Assembly: GCA_964582225.1 (NCBI GenBank)
Contig: CAZORA010000016.1
Span: forward strand, 1-46,758
Direction: 5' to 3'
Length of the DNA: 46,758 nucleotides
Source: Dokdonella_A sp964582225
Lineage (GTDB): Bacteria; Pseudomonadota; Gammaproteobacteria; Xanthomonadales; Rhodanobacteraceae
The notes under the pieces were generated by a model. That model ran no database searches, had not been told where the DNA came from, and worked only from the letters and a program-made list of their open reading frames with translations. Made by a program: the position numbers and the translations under genes. This document shows, in pieces, positions 1 to 7,055 of the stretch (the stretch's first letter is position 1; every line of letters starts with the position of its first letter).

Positions 1-51
<51 letters not shown>

Positions 52-62
52 GTGGGAGGCGC

Positions 63-90
63 ATCTTACTTTCTGTGGCGCAGGTGTCAA
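63..90 (-). promoter_or_regulatory. Sigma-70 promoter of tRNA-Gly
   Basis: On the minus strand a perfect -35 hexamer TTGACA (90-85) is followed after 16 bp by TAAGAT (68-63), a good -10. The predicted start near 56 is a few bases before the mature tRNA 5' end at 51, and a G/C-rich discriminator lies between, as is usual for stable-RNA promoters. The tRNA therefore does not depend on read-through from pgsA. Confidence 0.7.
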
Positions 91-272
91 TCCCTTCCCT
101 GTCTGCGCCGCAGCGAGCCGCTCGGTCCCGCGCGAGCCGCCGCCAGGGATCCTGGCGTCGTTGGAGAGGAATCGCGATCGTCTGGGATTTTTGGCGCATG
201 CCGCTCCGCGCGCGCTAAACTCCTTTTCCGGCCGCCTCCAGGATCGGTTGGGGCAGACAAAGGTAAGGGGAA

Positions 273-758
273 ATGCCGCGATCGAAGACGCTGCTGTGCC
301 GCGCGCGCACTTTGTGGTTGTGCTCTGTGCTCGCGGCGAGCGCGCCCGCGATCGCCGACTGGTCGATCCCGGCTGGCGCGACGAGCGCGCTCTCCGGCGG
401 CGATGTTCGCCTTGCCTGCACCGATCTCCACCTCGACGGCACCCTGGTCATCGGCGCTAGCGGGAGCCTTACGCAAGTCCGCAGCGTCCGCATCGGTCCC
501 GCCGGCAACCTGCAACTGGAAGGCGGGCGCGTCGAACTTGCGCAGCAGTGGAGCGTCCAGGGCAACGTCGACCTCGGTGGTGGCACGGTGCAGCGCGTCG
601 ACCATCCGGATTGTCCGGCTGCCGGACCGCTCGGGCCGCTCGGCCCGGGAGGGCAAGCGGCAGCCGTGCCGGTTCCCGCGCTCGGCACTGCGGCGCTCGC
701 GCTGCTTGTCTTGCTGCTCGCCGGACTCGCCTGGTGGCGGAGGCGAGTCCGCGCCTGA
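273..758 (+). CDS. Exported protein with IPTL/VPxPA-CTERM-like sorting tail
   Basis: The 161-residue product has an N-terminal signal peptide (about residues 1-28, ending ASAPAIA). The middle (30-115) has short repeated units with alternating hydrophobic and Gly/Asn residues, suggesting a small beta-solenoid. A Pro/Gly-rich linker leads to a C-terminal tail (about 134-161) made of VPVPALG, a hydrophobic helix and a WWRRRVR cluster. That tripartite tail is the plan of IPTL-CTERM and VPLPA-CTERM sorting signals, which are processed by exosortase-like enzymes; no such enzyme is in this window. ATG 273 has the ribosome site AGGGGAA just upstream. It is the first gene of a co-directional trio with the collagen-like and tail-collar genes. 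The role is unknown. An ordinary single-pass membrane anchor is the alternative. Confidence 0.7.
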   Translation: MPRSKTLLCRARTLWLCSVLAASAPAIADWSIPAGATSALSGGDVRLACTDLHLDGTLVIGASGSLTQVRSVRIGPAGNLQLEGGRVELAQQWSVQGNVDLGGGTVQRVDHPDCPAAGPLGPLGPGGQAAAVPVPALGTAALALLVLLLAGLAWWRRRVRA

Positions 759-804
759 ACCCTCGTTTGCCTTCTTCCTTTCAGCTTGCCGATCAGGAAT
801 GCCC

Positions 805-1752
805 ATGAATGCTCGAATCTCTCTGCTCCTGGCGTGTGCGGCGACGAGCGGTATCGCGATAGCGGCCGACGTGACGATGACCCCACCGGGTGGCGGCAAG
901 GTGATGATCGAATCGGCAGCCGGGGAGCCAGCGCTGATCGTTGCCCCGGGGCGTGAGGTTCGCCTGCCGGGACTGCCGTCCTCCGCGATCTACCCGGGCC
1001 TGGTTTGCCACGATGCAGACGGTGTGCTGGGGCAATGCGACCCGGCAGCAACCGCGGGGCCCGTCGGGCCGATGGGGCCACCCGGCCCCACGGGTGATGT
1101 CGGTCCCAGTGGTCCAGTAGGCCCGCAGGGCGAACCCGGCCCTGCCGGTCCGATCGGACCCACCGGTGCCGCCGGCCCCCAGGGTGATGCGGGGCCCGTG
1201 GGTCCAAGCGGCGCCGCGGGTCCACCAGGAGATCAGGGCCCCGCCGGGCCGGTCGGCCCGCAAGGGCCGCAGGGTGCGCAGGGTGCGCAGGGCGAGGCGG
1301 GTCCAATGGGGCCTGCCGGCGCTATCGGTCCGCAGGGCGAACCCGGCCCTGCCGGCCCGATCGGTCCGCAAGGACTGCAGGGCGCCGAGGGCCCGCCGGG
1401 CCCGATCGGGCCGATGGGCGCTCCAGGACCCATGGGCCCCATGGGACCCGCGGGCCCGCCGGGCGCCGACGTCGCCGGCCTGAGCGAACTCCGGCACGGC
1501 TGCTTCGACGGCGATGGCGTGCCGCTGAGCGGAGTCGGCTATGCCGTGACCCACAGCCAGCCGCAGCAGTATGTCGTCAGTTTTGATGTGGCGATGGGCG
1601 CCGCCTACGGGCTGTTCATCGATGCACGCGCCAGCAACGGCCGCAGCCTTGCCGCGCTGACCACGCAGAATGTCGGCGGGGTGACCGTCCAGATCGGCTG
1701 GCTCGAAGCGACCGAGACCGCGTCGAAGATCTGCTTCATCGCCATCCGCTGA
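805..1752 (+). CDS. Collagen-like Gly-X-Y repeat protein, exported
   Basis: The product is 315 residues. A signal peptide (about 1-20, ending SGIAIAA) is followed by a short N-terminal region (21-84) with one Cys pair, then 46 uninterrupted Gly-X-Y triplets (85-222) rich in GPQ, GPA, GPI and GEP. A 93-residue C-terminal domain (about 223-315) has two Cys and looks beta-rich. Bacterial collagen-like proteins form trimeric surface stalks, and the C-terminal domain may be the trimerising head; this is inference. ATG 805 is chosen over 799 because AGGA at 795-798 is 6 bases before 805. The open frame continues far upstream with non-coding composition, so the longer version is rejected. The downstream tail-collar gene starts 26 bases after the stop. 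Confidence 0.9.
   Translation: MNARISLLLACAATSGIAIAADVTMTPPGGGKVMIESAAGEPALIVAPGREVRLPGLPSSAIYPGLVCHDADGVLGQCDPAATAGPVGPMGPPGPTGDVGPSGPVGPQGEPGPAGPIGPTGAAGPQGDAGPVGPSGAAGPPGDQGPAGPVGPQGPQGAQGAQGEAGPMGPAGAIGPQGEPGPAGPIGPQGLQGAEGPPGPIGPMGAPGPMGPMGPAGPPGADVAGLSELRHGCFDGDGVPLSGVGYAVTHSQPQQYVVSFDVAMGAAYGLFIDARASNGRSLAALTTQNVGGVTVQIGWLEATETASKICFIAIR
1123..1363 (+). repeat. Internal direct repeat in the collagen region
   Basis: A near-identical stretch of about 34 bp starts at 1123 and again at 1330, encoding the same GPQGEPGPAGPIGP segment. The offset of 207 bp is exactly 23 triplets, so the collagen phase is kept. This suggests growth of the repeat by in-frame duplication. Confidence 0.7.
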
Positions 1753-1778
1753 TCGCGCTTCCGGACAGGAGAACTGAA

Positions 1779-2453
1779 ATGAAATCGAAACCCATTCCGG
1801 CAGGGCGCAGCGACCAGCTCGCCATTCCCGGCGCTTCCGCACGGTGCCGCCCTCGTCGTCGCACCGGCCGCACCTGCGCCATGCTGGCCCTTGCGCTGTC
1901 GATATCCATGGGCGCAGGGATCGCCCAGGCCCAGTCCGAACCGTTCATCGGTCAGCTGATGCTGGTGCCCTACACCTACTGTCCTCGCGGGTGGACCGAA
2001 GCCGGCGGGCAGATCATGAACATTGCGCAGAATACGGCTCTGTTTGCGTTGCTCGGGACCACCTATGGCGGCGATGGCCGTACCACGTTCGCGCTCCCCG
2101 ACCTTCGGGGGCGCGTGCCCGTGGGGCAGGGACAGGGGCCGGGTTTGCCGAACGTCGACCTTGGACAGCTGTGGGGGCAAGCGTCGGTCACGCTCACCAC
2201 TGCGCAGATGCCCACCCATACCCATGCGCTCCAGGCGCGCAGCGACGCCGCGACGCATGCCGCACCGGCGAACGACCGCGTGCTGGCAACCACGCAGAAT
2301 GCTGGCAGTTACGTCTCGGGCAACGCCGACACGCCGCTCGATCCAAGCAGTGTCGGCGCGGCGGGCAGCGGACTGCCGTTTCCGGTGCAGAACCCGTCGC
2401 TCGGCATGCGCTGGTGTATTGCCCTCGAGGGGATCTTCCCGTCGCGGAATTGA
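1779..2453 (+). CDS. Phage tail-collar domain protein with signal peptide
   Basis: The 224-residue product carries the tail-collar fold typical of phage short tail fibres and microcystin-dependent (MdpB-like) proteins. Near residues 56-115 come the GQL.L.PY and CPRGW signatures, NTALFALLGTTYGGDG and FALPDLRGRVPVGQG, then a TLTTAQMPTHTHA segment and the standard end CIALEGIFPSRN. Unlike phage versions it begins with a long basic N-region and a hydrophobic segment (about 34-50) ending AQAQ, which reads as a signal peptide. ATG 1779 has ACAGGAG 7 bases upstream; an internal ATG at 1881 would give a conventional signal peptide. It follows the collagen-like gene closely and is probably co-transcribed. 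A trimeric surface knob or adhesin is likely; the exact role is unknown. Confidence 0.85.
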   Translation: MKSKPIPAGRSDQLAIPGASARCRPRRRTGRTCAMLALALSISMGAGIAQAQSEPFIGQLMLVPYTYCPRGWTEAGGQIMNIAQNTALFALLGTTYGGDGRTTFALPDLRGRVPVGQGQGPGLPNVDLGQLWGQASVTLTTAQMPTHTHALQARSDAATHAAPANDRVLATTQNAGSYVSGNADTPLDPSSVGAAGSGLPFPVQNPSLGMRWCIALEGIFPSRN

Positions 2454-2627
2454 CGACCAAGGGGACGGAAACGATTCACCAAGATTGCAGGGCCTCGAAT
2501 TCAATCAGGGAGTGCACTGCGTTTGAAGGCGCGGCGTGTGAGCTGCGCGCGCGAGTAGCCCGGCATCTTGACCGCAAACGCCTGCAGCACGTTCTTTTCG
2601 GCGCGCGCGGCATCAGGCTCGGTCGGG

Positions 2628-3188
2628 TCAGCGCTGCTGGTTGAGGTAGGGCCAGGCGGCGAGCAGGTACTTGGCGCCGGACCAGATGGTCAGCGCAGCG
2701 GCGATGACCAGCAGGGTTTCGCCGACGAAATAGGGACGCAGGTCAGGCACGTTGTGCTGATATAGCAGCACGGCGATCGCGGCAATCTGCATCAGGGTCT
2801 TGAGCTTGCCGACGAAGGCCACGCGCACGGTGGCGCGCTGGCCGAGTTCCGCCATCCACTCGCGCAGTGCGGAAATGCTGATCTCGCGGCCGACGATGAT
2901 CGCGCTGGTGATCGCCATCAGCGGGGTCGGGTTTTCCTGCACCAGCAGAAACAGGGTCACTGCGACCATCAGCTTGTCGGCGACCGGGTCTAGGAAGGCG
3001 CCAAAGGCCGACATCATGTCGAAGCGACGCGCCACCCAGCCGTCCAGCCAGTCGGTCAGCGCGGCGAGCAGGAAGATCGCCGCTGCGGCGATATTGGCGC
3101 CGCGAAACGGAGCGTAGAAGACCAGCACCATGACCGGCAGCAGGGCGATGCGGAACAGCGTGAGCGCGGTGGGAATGGTGATCTGCAT
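2628..3188 (-). CDS. pgsA: CDP-diacylglycerol-glycerol-3-phosphate 3-phosphatidyltransferase
   Basis: The product (186 aa) is an inner-membrane enzyme that makes phosphatidylglycerol phosphate from CDP-diacylglycerol and glycerol-3-phosphate. The CDP-alcohol phosphatidyltransferase signature DGxxAR-x8-GxxxDxxxD is complete, with the key acidic residues at about 49, 67 and 71. Four or more hydrophobic segments and a conserved ISALREWMAELG stretch match the family. ATG 3188 lies 3 bases after the uvrC stop, so the two are co-transcribed, the usual arrangement in proteobacteria. The length equals that of typical PgsA. Confidence 0.95.
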   Translation of the reverse strand: MQITIPTALTLFRIALLPVMVLVFYAPFRGANIAAAAIFLLAALTDWLDGWVARRFDMMSAFGAFLDPVADKLMVAVTLFLLVQENPTPLMAITSAIIVGREISISALREWMAELGQRATVRVAFVGKLKTLMQIAAIAVLLYQHNVPDLRPYFVGETLLVIAAALTIWSGAKYLLAAWPYLNQQR

Positions 3189-3191
3189 GAC

Positions 3192-5060
3192 TTATCCGTG
3201 AAAACTCGCGTAGATGCGTTCGGCCAGGCCGCGGCTCAGACCCTTGACCTGCATCAGCTCCTCTACGCCGGCGCCTTCGATACCCGCCAGACCGCCAAAA
3301 TGTCGCAGCAGCGCCGAGCGCCGCTGTGGGCCGATGCCGGTGATCTCTTCGAGGCTGCTCTTTTCACGTTTTTTCTCGCGCCGCCCGCGATGACCGGTGA
3401 TCGCGAAGCGGTGCGCCTCGTCGCGTACTGCCTGGACGAGGTGCGAAGCCGGCGACTCCGGTCCGGGCCACACGCTGCGGCCGCTGGCGCCGAGAATCAA
3501 GGTCTCGTCGCCCGCTTTGCGCGCCGTCCCCTTGGCCACGCCGACGATCGGCACGCCCTCGATGCCGATCTCGTTCAACACGTCGACCGCCTGCTGCACC
3601 TGACCCTTGCCGCCGTCGATCAGAAGCAGATCGGGCAGGCGCGCCTCGCCGGCCTTGAGACGACGATAGCGGCGCTCCAGCGCCTGACGCATGGCAGCAT
3701 AGTCATCGCCCGGCGTGATGCCGGCGATATTGAAGCGACGATACTGCGACTTCTCGGCGCCCTCCGGCCCAAACACCACGCAGGAAGCGACCGTCGCCTC
3801 ACCCATGGTGTGGCTGATGTCGAAACACTCGATCCGCTGCGGCAGCTCGTCGAGCCCGAGCAGCTCGCGCAGCGCCTCGAAGCGGATCAGCAGGGTCTGA
3901 CGGCTGGCGAGCCGCGCCGTGAGCGCCGCTTCGGCGTTGCGCCGCGCCAGGTCGAGGAAGCCCGCACGCTCGGCGCGCACGCTGGAGGCGATGCGCACGA
4001 CGTGGCCCATGCGCCCGCCGAGCGCTTCCGCGAGTGCGGTGGCGTTGGACGGCGCGTGGCTCGCGATCAGCTCGCGCGGAACCGGTCGCTCCAGGTAGTA
4101 CTGACCGATGAAAGATTCCACGATGGCGCCCGGGTCGGCATCGCCGCCGAGGCGCGGGAAAAAATCCCGCGAACCCAGGCTGATGCCGTTGCGAAAAAAC
4201 AGCACGCTGACGCAGGCGACGCCGCCGCGCACGGCGAGCCCGAGCACGTCCATGTCGGTGCTGGCGCCGCGCACGTAATGATGTGCCTGCACCCGCTTGA
4301 CCGCGGCGATCTGATCGCGGATCTGCGCCGCGCGCTCGTACGCGAGCTCGGTGGCAGCTTGCTCCATGCGCGCCACCAGCTCGTCCATCATCGTCGCGGC
4401 GCGGCCGTCGAGAAACATTTCCGCGTGACGGACGTTTTCGGCGTAGTCGGCCTCGCTGATGTAGCGCACGCAGGGTGCGGTGCAGCGCTTGATCTGATAC
4501 TGCAGGCAGGGCCGCGAGCGGTTGCGGAAGAAACTGTCCTCGCAGTTGCGGATCTTGAACAGCTTCTGCACCAGATCGAGCGTCTGACGCACCGCGCCGG
4601 CGTTGGGAAAAGGGCCGAAATAGCGCCCGCCCTGGTTGCGCGCGCCGCGGTGGAATTCGGCGCGCGAGAACGCGCCCGGGTCCGGTCGCTCACCCTGCCC
4701 TGCGCGAGTGGCGGTCAGATGGATGTAGGGGTAGCTCTTGTCGTCGCGCAGGACGATGTTGTAGCGCGGTTTCAGCGACTTGATGAGCTGCGCTTCGAGC
4801 AGCAGAGCCTCGCTCTCGGTGCGCGTGACCGTGGTTTCGACGCGCGCGATCTGCGCCACCATGGCGGCGATGCGCGGCTCCATGCGCGGCTTCAGGAAAT
4901 AGCTGCCGACCCGCTTCTTCAGGCTGGCAGCCTTGCCGACATAGAGCAGACCGCCGGCGGCGTCGAACATGCGATAGACGCCGGGCGCCGGAGTAAGCGT
5001 GCGCACGAAGGCCTTGCCGTCGAACGGCGAGCTGGCTGAACCGGAGGACATGGCGTCCAT
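3192..5060 (-). CDS. uvrC: Excinuclease ABC subunit C
   Basis: UvrC makes both incisions around lesions in the UvrABC nucleotide-excision repair complex. In about 622 residues it shows the GIY-YIG nuclease domain (near 20-100: PGVYRMF, LYVGKA), the Cys-containing middle region, a UVR motif for UvrB contact (near 195-235), the RNase H-like second nuclease (IECFDISH, LLLIDGGKGQ) and C-terminal helix-hairpin-helix motifs (ITGIGPQRR, VKGLSRGLAE). ATG 5060 is preferred because AGGG lies 5 bases upstream. GTG 5075 (after AGGA) and ATG 5051 are alternatives. It sits between the phosphatase gene and pgsA, all on one strand. Confidence 0.96.
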   Translation of the reverse strand: MDAMSSGSASSPFDGKAFVRTLTPAPGVYRMFDAAGGLLYVGKAASLKKRVGSYFLKPRMEPRIAAMVAQIARVETTVTRTESEALLLEAQLIKSLKPRYNIVLRDDKSYPYIHLTATRAGQGERPDPGAFSRAEFHRGARNQGGRYFGPFPNAGAVRQTLDLVQKLFKIRNCEDSFFRNRSRPCLQYQIKRCTAPCVRYISEADYAENVRHAEMFLDGRAATMMDELVARMEQAATELAYERAAQIRDQIAAVKRVQAHHYVRGASTDMDVLGLAVRGGVACVSVLFFRNGISLGSRDFFPRLGGDADPGAIVESFIGQYYLERPVPRELIASHAPSNATALAEALGGRMGHVVRIASSVRAERAGFLDLARRNAEAALTARLASRQTLLIRFEALRELLGLDELPQRIECFDISHTMGEATVASCVVFGPEGAEKSQYRRFNIAGITPGDDYAAMRQALERRYRRLKAGEARLPDLLLIDGGKGQVQQAVDVLNEIGIEGVPIVGVAKGTARKAGDETLILGASGRSVWPGPESPASHLVQAVRDEAHRFAITGHRGRREKKREKSSLEEITGIGPQRRSALLRHFGGLAGIEGAGVEELMQVKGLSRGLAERIYASFHG

Positions 5061-5114
5061 GGTAACCCTGCGCACGCGTTCCTGGCGCGCCGAGAGGCAG
5101 TACAGCGCGGTGCC

Positions 5115-5561
5115 CTAGCCCGCCCTGCGCAGCCGCTCGATCCAGGTGTCGACACCGCGCTCGGCAAGCTCGATCACCCGCTCGAAGTCGGCGATCTCCC
5201 CGTAGTAGGGATCCGGCAGCTCCTGATCTCCGAGGAACAGCGCCGGTTCGATTCCCCCCGCTGGCGGCCGAAAGCGCTGCACGGCATGGAGATTCACGCG
5301 ATCCATCACCAGCAGGTGGTCGAACTGCAGAAAATCCGCCGTGCACACCTGGCGCGGCCGATGCTCCCCGAGCGGGTAGCCGTGGCGCGCCGCGGCAGCG
5401 ATCGAGCGCGGATCGGCCAGGCCGCCGACGTGATAGTTTTCAGTGCCGGCCGACGCGACTTCGATCGATAGCCCGGCGCGCGCAAAGCGCGCACGGGCAA
5501 CCGCTTCGACGGTCGGCGAGCGGCAGATGTTGCCCATGCAGACGAACAGGATGTGGCTCAC
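5115..5561 (-). CDS. Low-molecular-weight protein-tyrosine phosphatase
   Basis: This is a 148-residue cytoplasmic phosphatase of the arsenate reductase-like LMW-PTP family. The P-loop CMGNICRS places the nucleophile at Cys8 and the phosphate-binding Arg at 14. The general acid is Asp117 in the DPYYG loop, so the active site is complete. Bacterial members often counteract tyrosine kinases of capsule or exopolysaccharide export. No Wzc-like kinase is in the window, so the substrate is unknown. The start is GTG 5561, overlapping the kdsB stop (GTGA), which implies translational coupling to the LPS gene upstream. Confidence 0.93.
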   Translation of the reverse strand: MSHILFVCMGNICRSPTVEAVARARFARAGLSIEVASAGTENYHVGGLADPRSIAAAARHGYPLGEHRPRQVCTADFLQFDHLLVMDRVNLHAVQRFRPPAGGIEPALFLGDQELPDPYYGEIADFERVIELAERGVDTWIERLRRAG

Positions 5562-6337
5562 GGCACGTCCTCGGCCAGCAACCCTTCGACCCGTTTCAGA
5601 TCTTCCGCGCTGTCGACGCCGCCCGGGAACGGCTTCGGGGTGAGTTCGACCTGAACGGCAAAGCCGTGCTCGAGGGCGCGCAGCTGCTCGAGCGACTCGC
5701 AGCGCTCAAGGGGCGTCGGAGCGAGCGCCGCGAAGCGCCGCAGGAAGCCCGCGCGATAGGCGTAGATACCGATGTGGCGCAGAAACGGGATTCCGGCAGG
5801 CAGGCTGCCGCGCCCCACGGCAAAGGCCTCGCGCGGCCAGGGCAGCGGGGCGCGGCTGAAATAGAGCGCGCGGCCAGCCGCGTCCCGCACCAGCTTGACG
5901 CAGTTCGGATCGAACAGCTCGCCGACCGAGGCCAACGGGGTAGCGAGCGTCGCCATGGGCGCATCGCTCGCCGTGAGGGCGGCGGCAACGGCGCGAATGC
6001 CGGCGGGCGGCGCCAGCGGCTCGTCGCCCTGCAGGTTGACGACGACGGCATCATCGGCCCAGCCAAGCTGGTGCGCCACCTCAGCCAGGCGATCGCTGCC
6101 CGAGGCGTGGTCGCTGCGAGTCAGCAGGGCCTGCACGCCCTCGGTCTCGACCGCGTCGGCAATTCGCGCGTCGTCGGTGGCGACGATCACTGCCTGCGCG
6201 CCGGCCGCGCGCGCGCGCCGCGCGACATGCACGATCATCGGCAGGCCGGCGAGCGGCAGCAGCGGCTTACCCGGAAGGCGGGTCGAGCCGTAGCGCGCCG
6301 GGATCGCGACGATGAAGGGCGGGATCGGCGCGGTCAT
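5558..6337 (-). CDS. kdsB: 3-deoxy-manno-octulosonate cytidylyltransferase
   Basis: KdsB activates Kdo as CMP-Kdo for lipid A-core synthesis in the cytoplasm. The 259-residue product starts with the nucleotidyltransferase loop IPARYGSTRLPGKPL (about 11-25) and contains VVNLQGDEPL, RSDHASGSDR and a FLRHIGIYAYR segment, all characteristic. The start ATG 6337 overlaps the lolA stop (ATGA), and its own stop overlaps the phosphatase start. The genes lolA, kdsB and the phosphatase therefore form one tightly coupled envelope unit. Confidence 0.95.
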   Translation of the reverse strand: MTAPIPPFIVAIPARYGSTRLPGKPLLPLAGLPMIVHVARRARAAGAQAVIVATDDARIADAVETEGVQALLTRSDHASGSDRLAEVAHQLGWADDAVVVNLQGDEPLAPPAGIRAVAAALTASDAPMATLATPLASVGELFDPNCVKLVRDAAGRALYFSRAPLPWPREAFAVGRGSLPAGIPFLRHIGIYAYRAGFLRRFAALAPTPLERCESLEQLRALEHGFAVQVELTPKPFPGGVDSAEDLKRVEGLLAEDVP

Positions 6338-6987
6338 CCGTTCTCCAGCGGGTGAAGTTCTGCCGCAGGCTTCAGATCGCCAACCACGTCGACTCCATCC
6401 GGCGGCGTGAAGCGGAAGCTGTCGGTGGGCAGCTGCGGGTTGCGCCGCCAGTCGGAAAACTCGATTTCCGTGCTGTTGCCTAGCTGATCACGGAAGCGCA
6501 TGCGCCGCAGCTGGTCGGCGGCGAAACCGAGTTCGGCGAATTCGAACTGCGGCTCGGTCGCGCGCGGGCTCAGCTTGAGCCAGGCAAGGCCGTCATGGCT
6601 GCCGGCATCGGCGGTGGTGAACTGGGCATCGAGTTGCGAGAGATCGGTCAGCACGGTCAGCGGGCTCTGCGCTTCGGCGCTGCCCTGGCTGCGCACCGAA
6701 ACCTGCTCGAGCTCGGGCTCATAGACCCAGACCCGGGAGCCGTCGGCGACGATCAGCTGTCGATAGGGGGAATCCGTTTGCCAGCGAAACTGGCGCGGCG
6801 CTTCGAGCGCCAGGCTGCCGCGGGACTCGTCACCCACCCTGCCGCCGGCATCGACCACGCGCTGGCTGAAGTCAGCGCTGAGCGAGTGCAGGCCGGTGGA
6901 GAAGGCCCGCATCTGCTGTGCGGCGCTCTCGGCCGCAGGCAACGGCAGGGCCAGCAGCAGGCCGAGTGACAGAATCAGGGGACGCAT
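6334..6987 (-). CDS. lolA: Outer-membrane lipoprotein carrier protein
   Basis: LolA carries lipoproteins through the periplasm from LolCDE to LolB. The 217-residue product has a signal peptide (RPLILSLGLLLALPLPAAE) and the LolA beta-barrel features: LSADFSQRV, RGSLALEAPRQFRWQTDSPY and IVADGSRVWVYEPELEQV. ATG 6987 is chosen because GGAG lies 7 bases upstream and it places the signal peptide at the N-terminus. A longer frame to 7056 overlaps the end of ftsK. The position directly after ftsK is common in gammaproteobacteria. Confidence 0.94.
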   Translation of the reverse strand: MRPLILSLGLLLALPLPAAESAAQQMRAFSTGLHSLSADFSQRVVDAGGRVGDESRGSLALEAPRQFRWQTDSPYRQLIVADGSRVWVYEPELEQVSVRSQGSAEAQSPLTVLTDLSQLDAQFTTADAGSHDGLAWLKLSPRATEPQFEFAELGFAADQLRRMRFRDQLGNSTEIEFSDWRRNPQLPTDSFRFTPPDGVDVVGDLKPAAELHPLENG

Positions 6988-7055
6988 CGGAAGGCTCCGC
7001 GAAGTCGAGGCCGCGCCGATTATGCTCGGCGCGCCTGAACGCCGGCGGGCATGCA

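Noticed and set aside
191..221. Promoter TTGGCG / TAAACT before the gene at 273
   Set aside because: The spacer is 19 bp and the -35 is weak; not enough to call.
3198..5039. A 613-codon plus-strand frame opposite uvrC
   Set aside because: Mirror frame of uvrC; stop-free because of codon bias.
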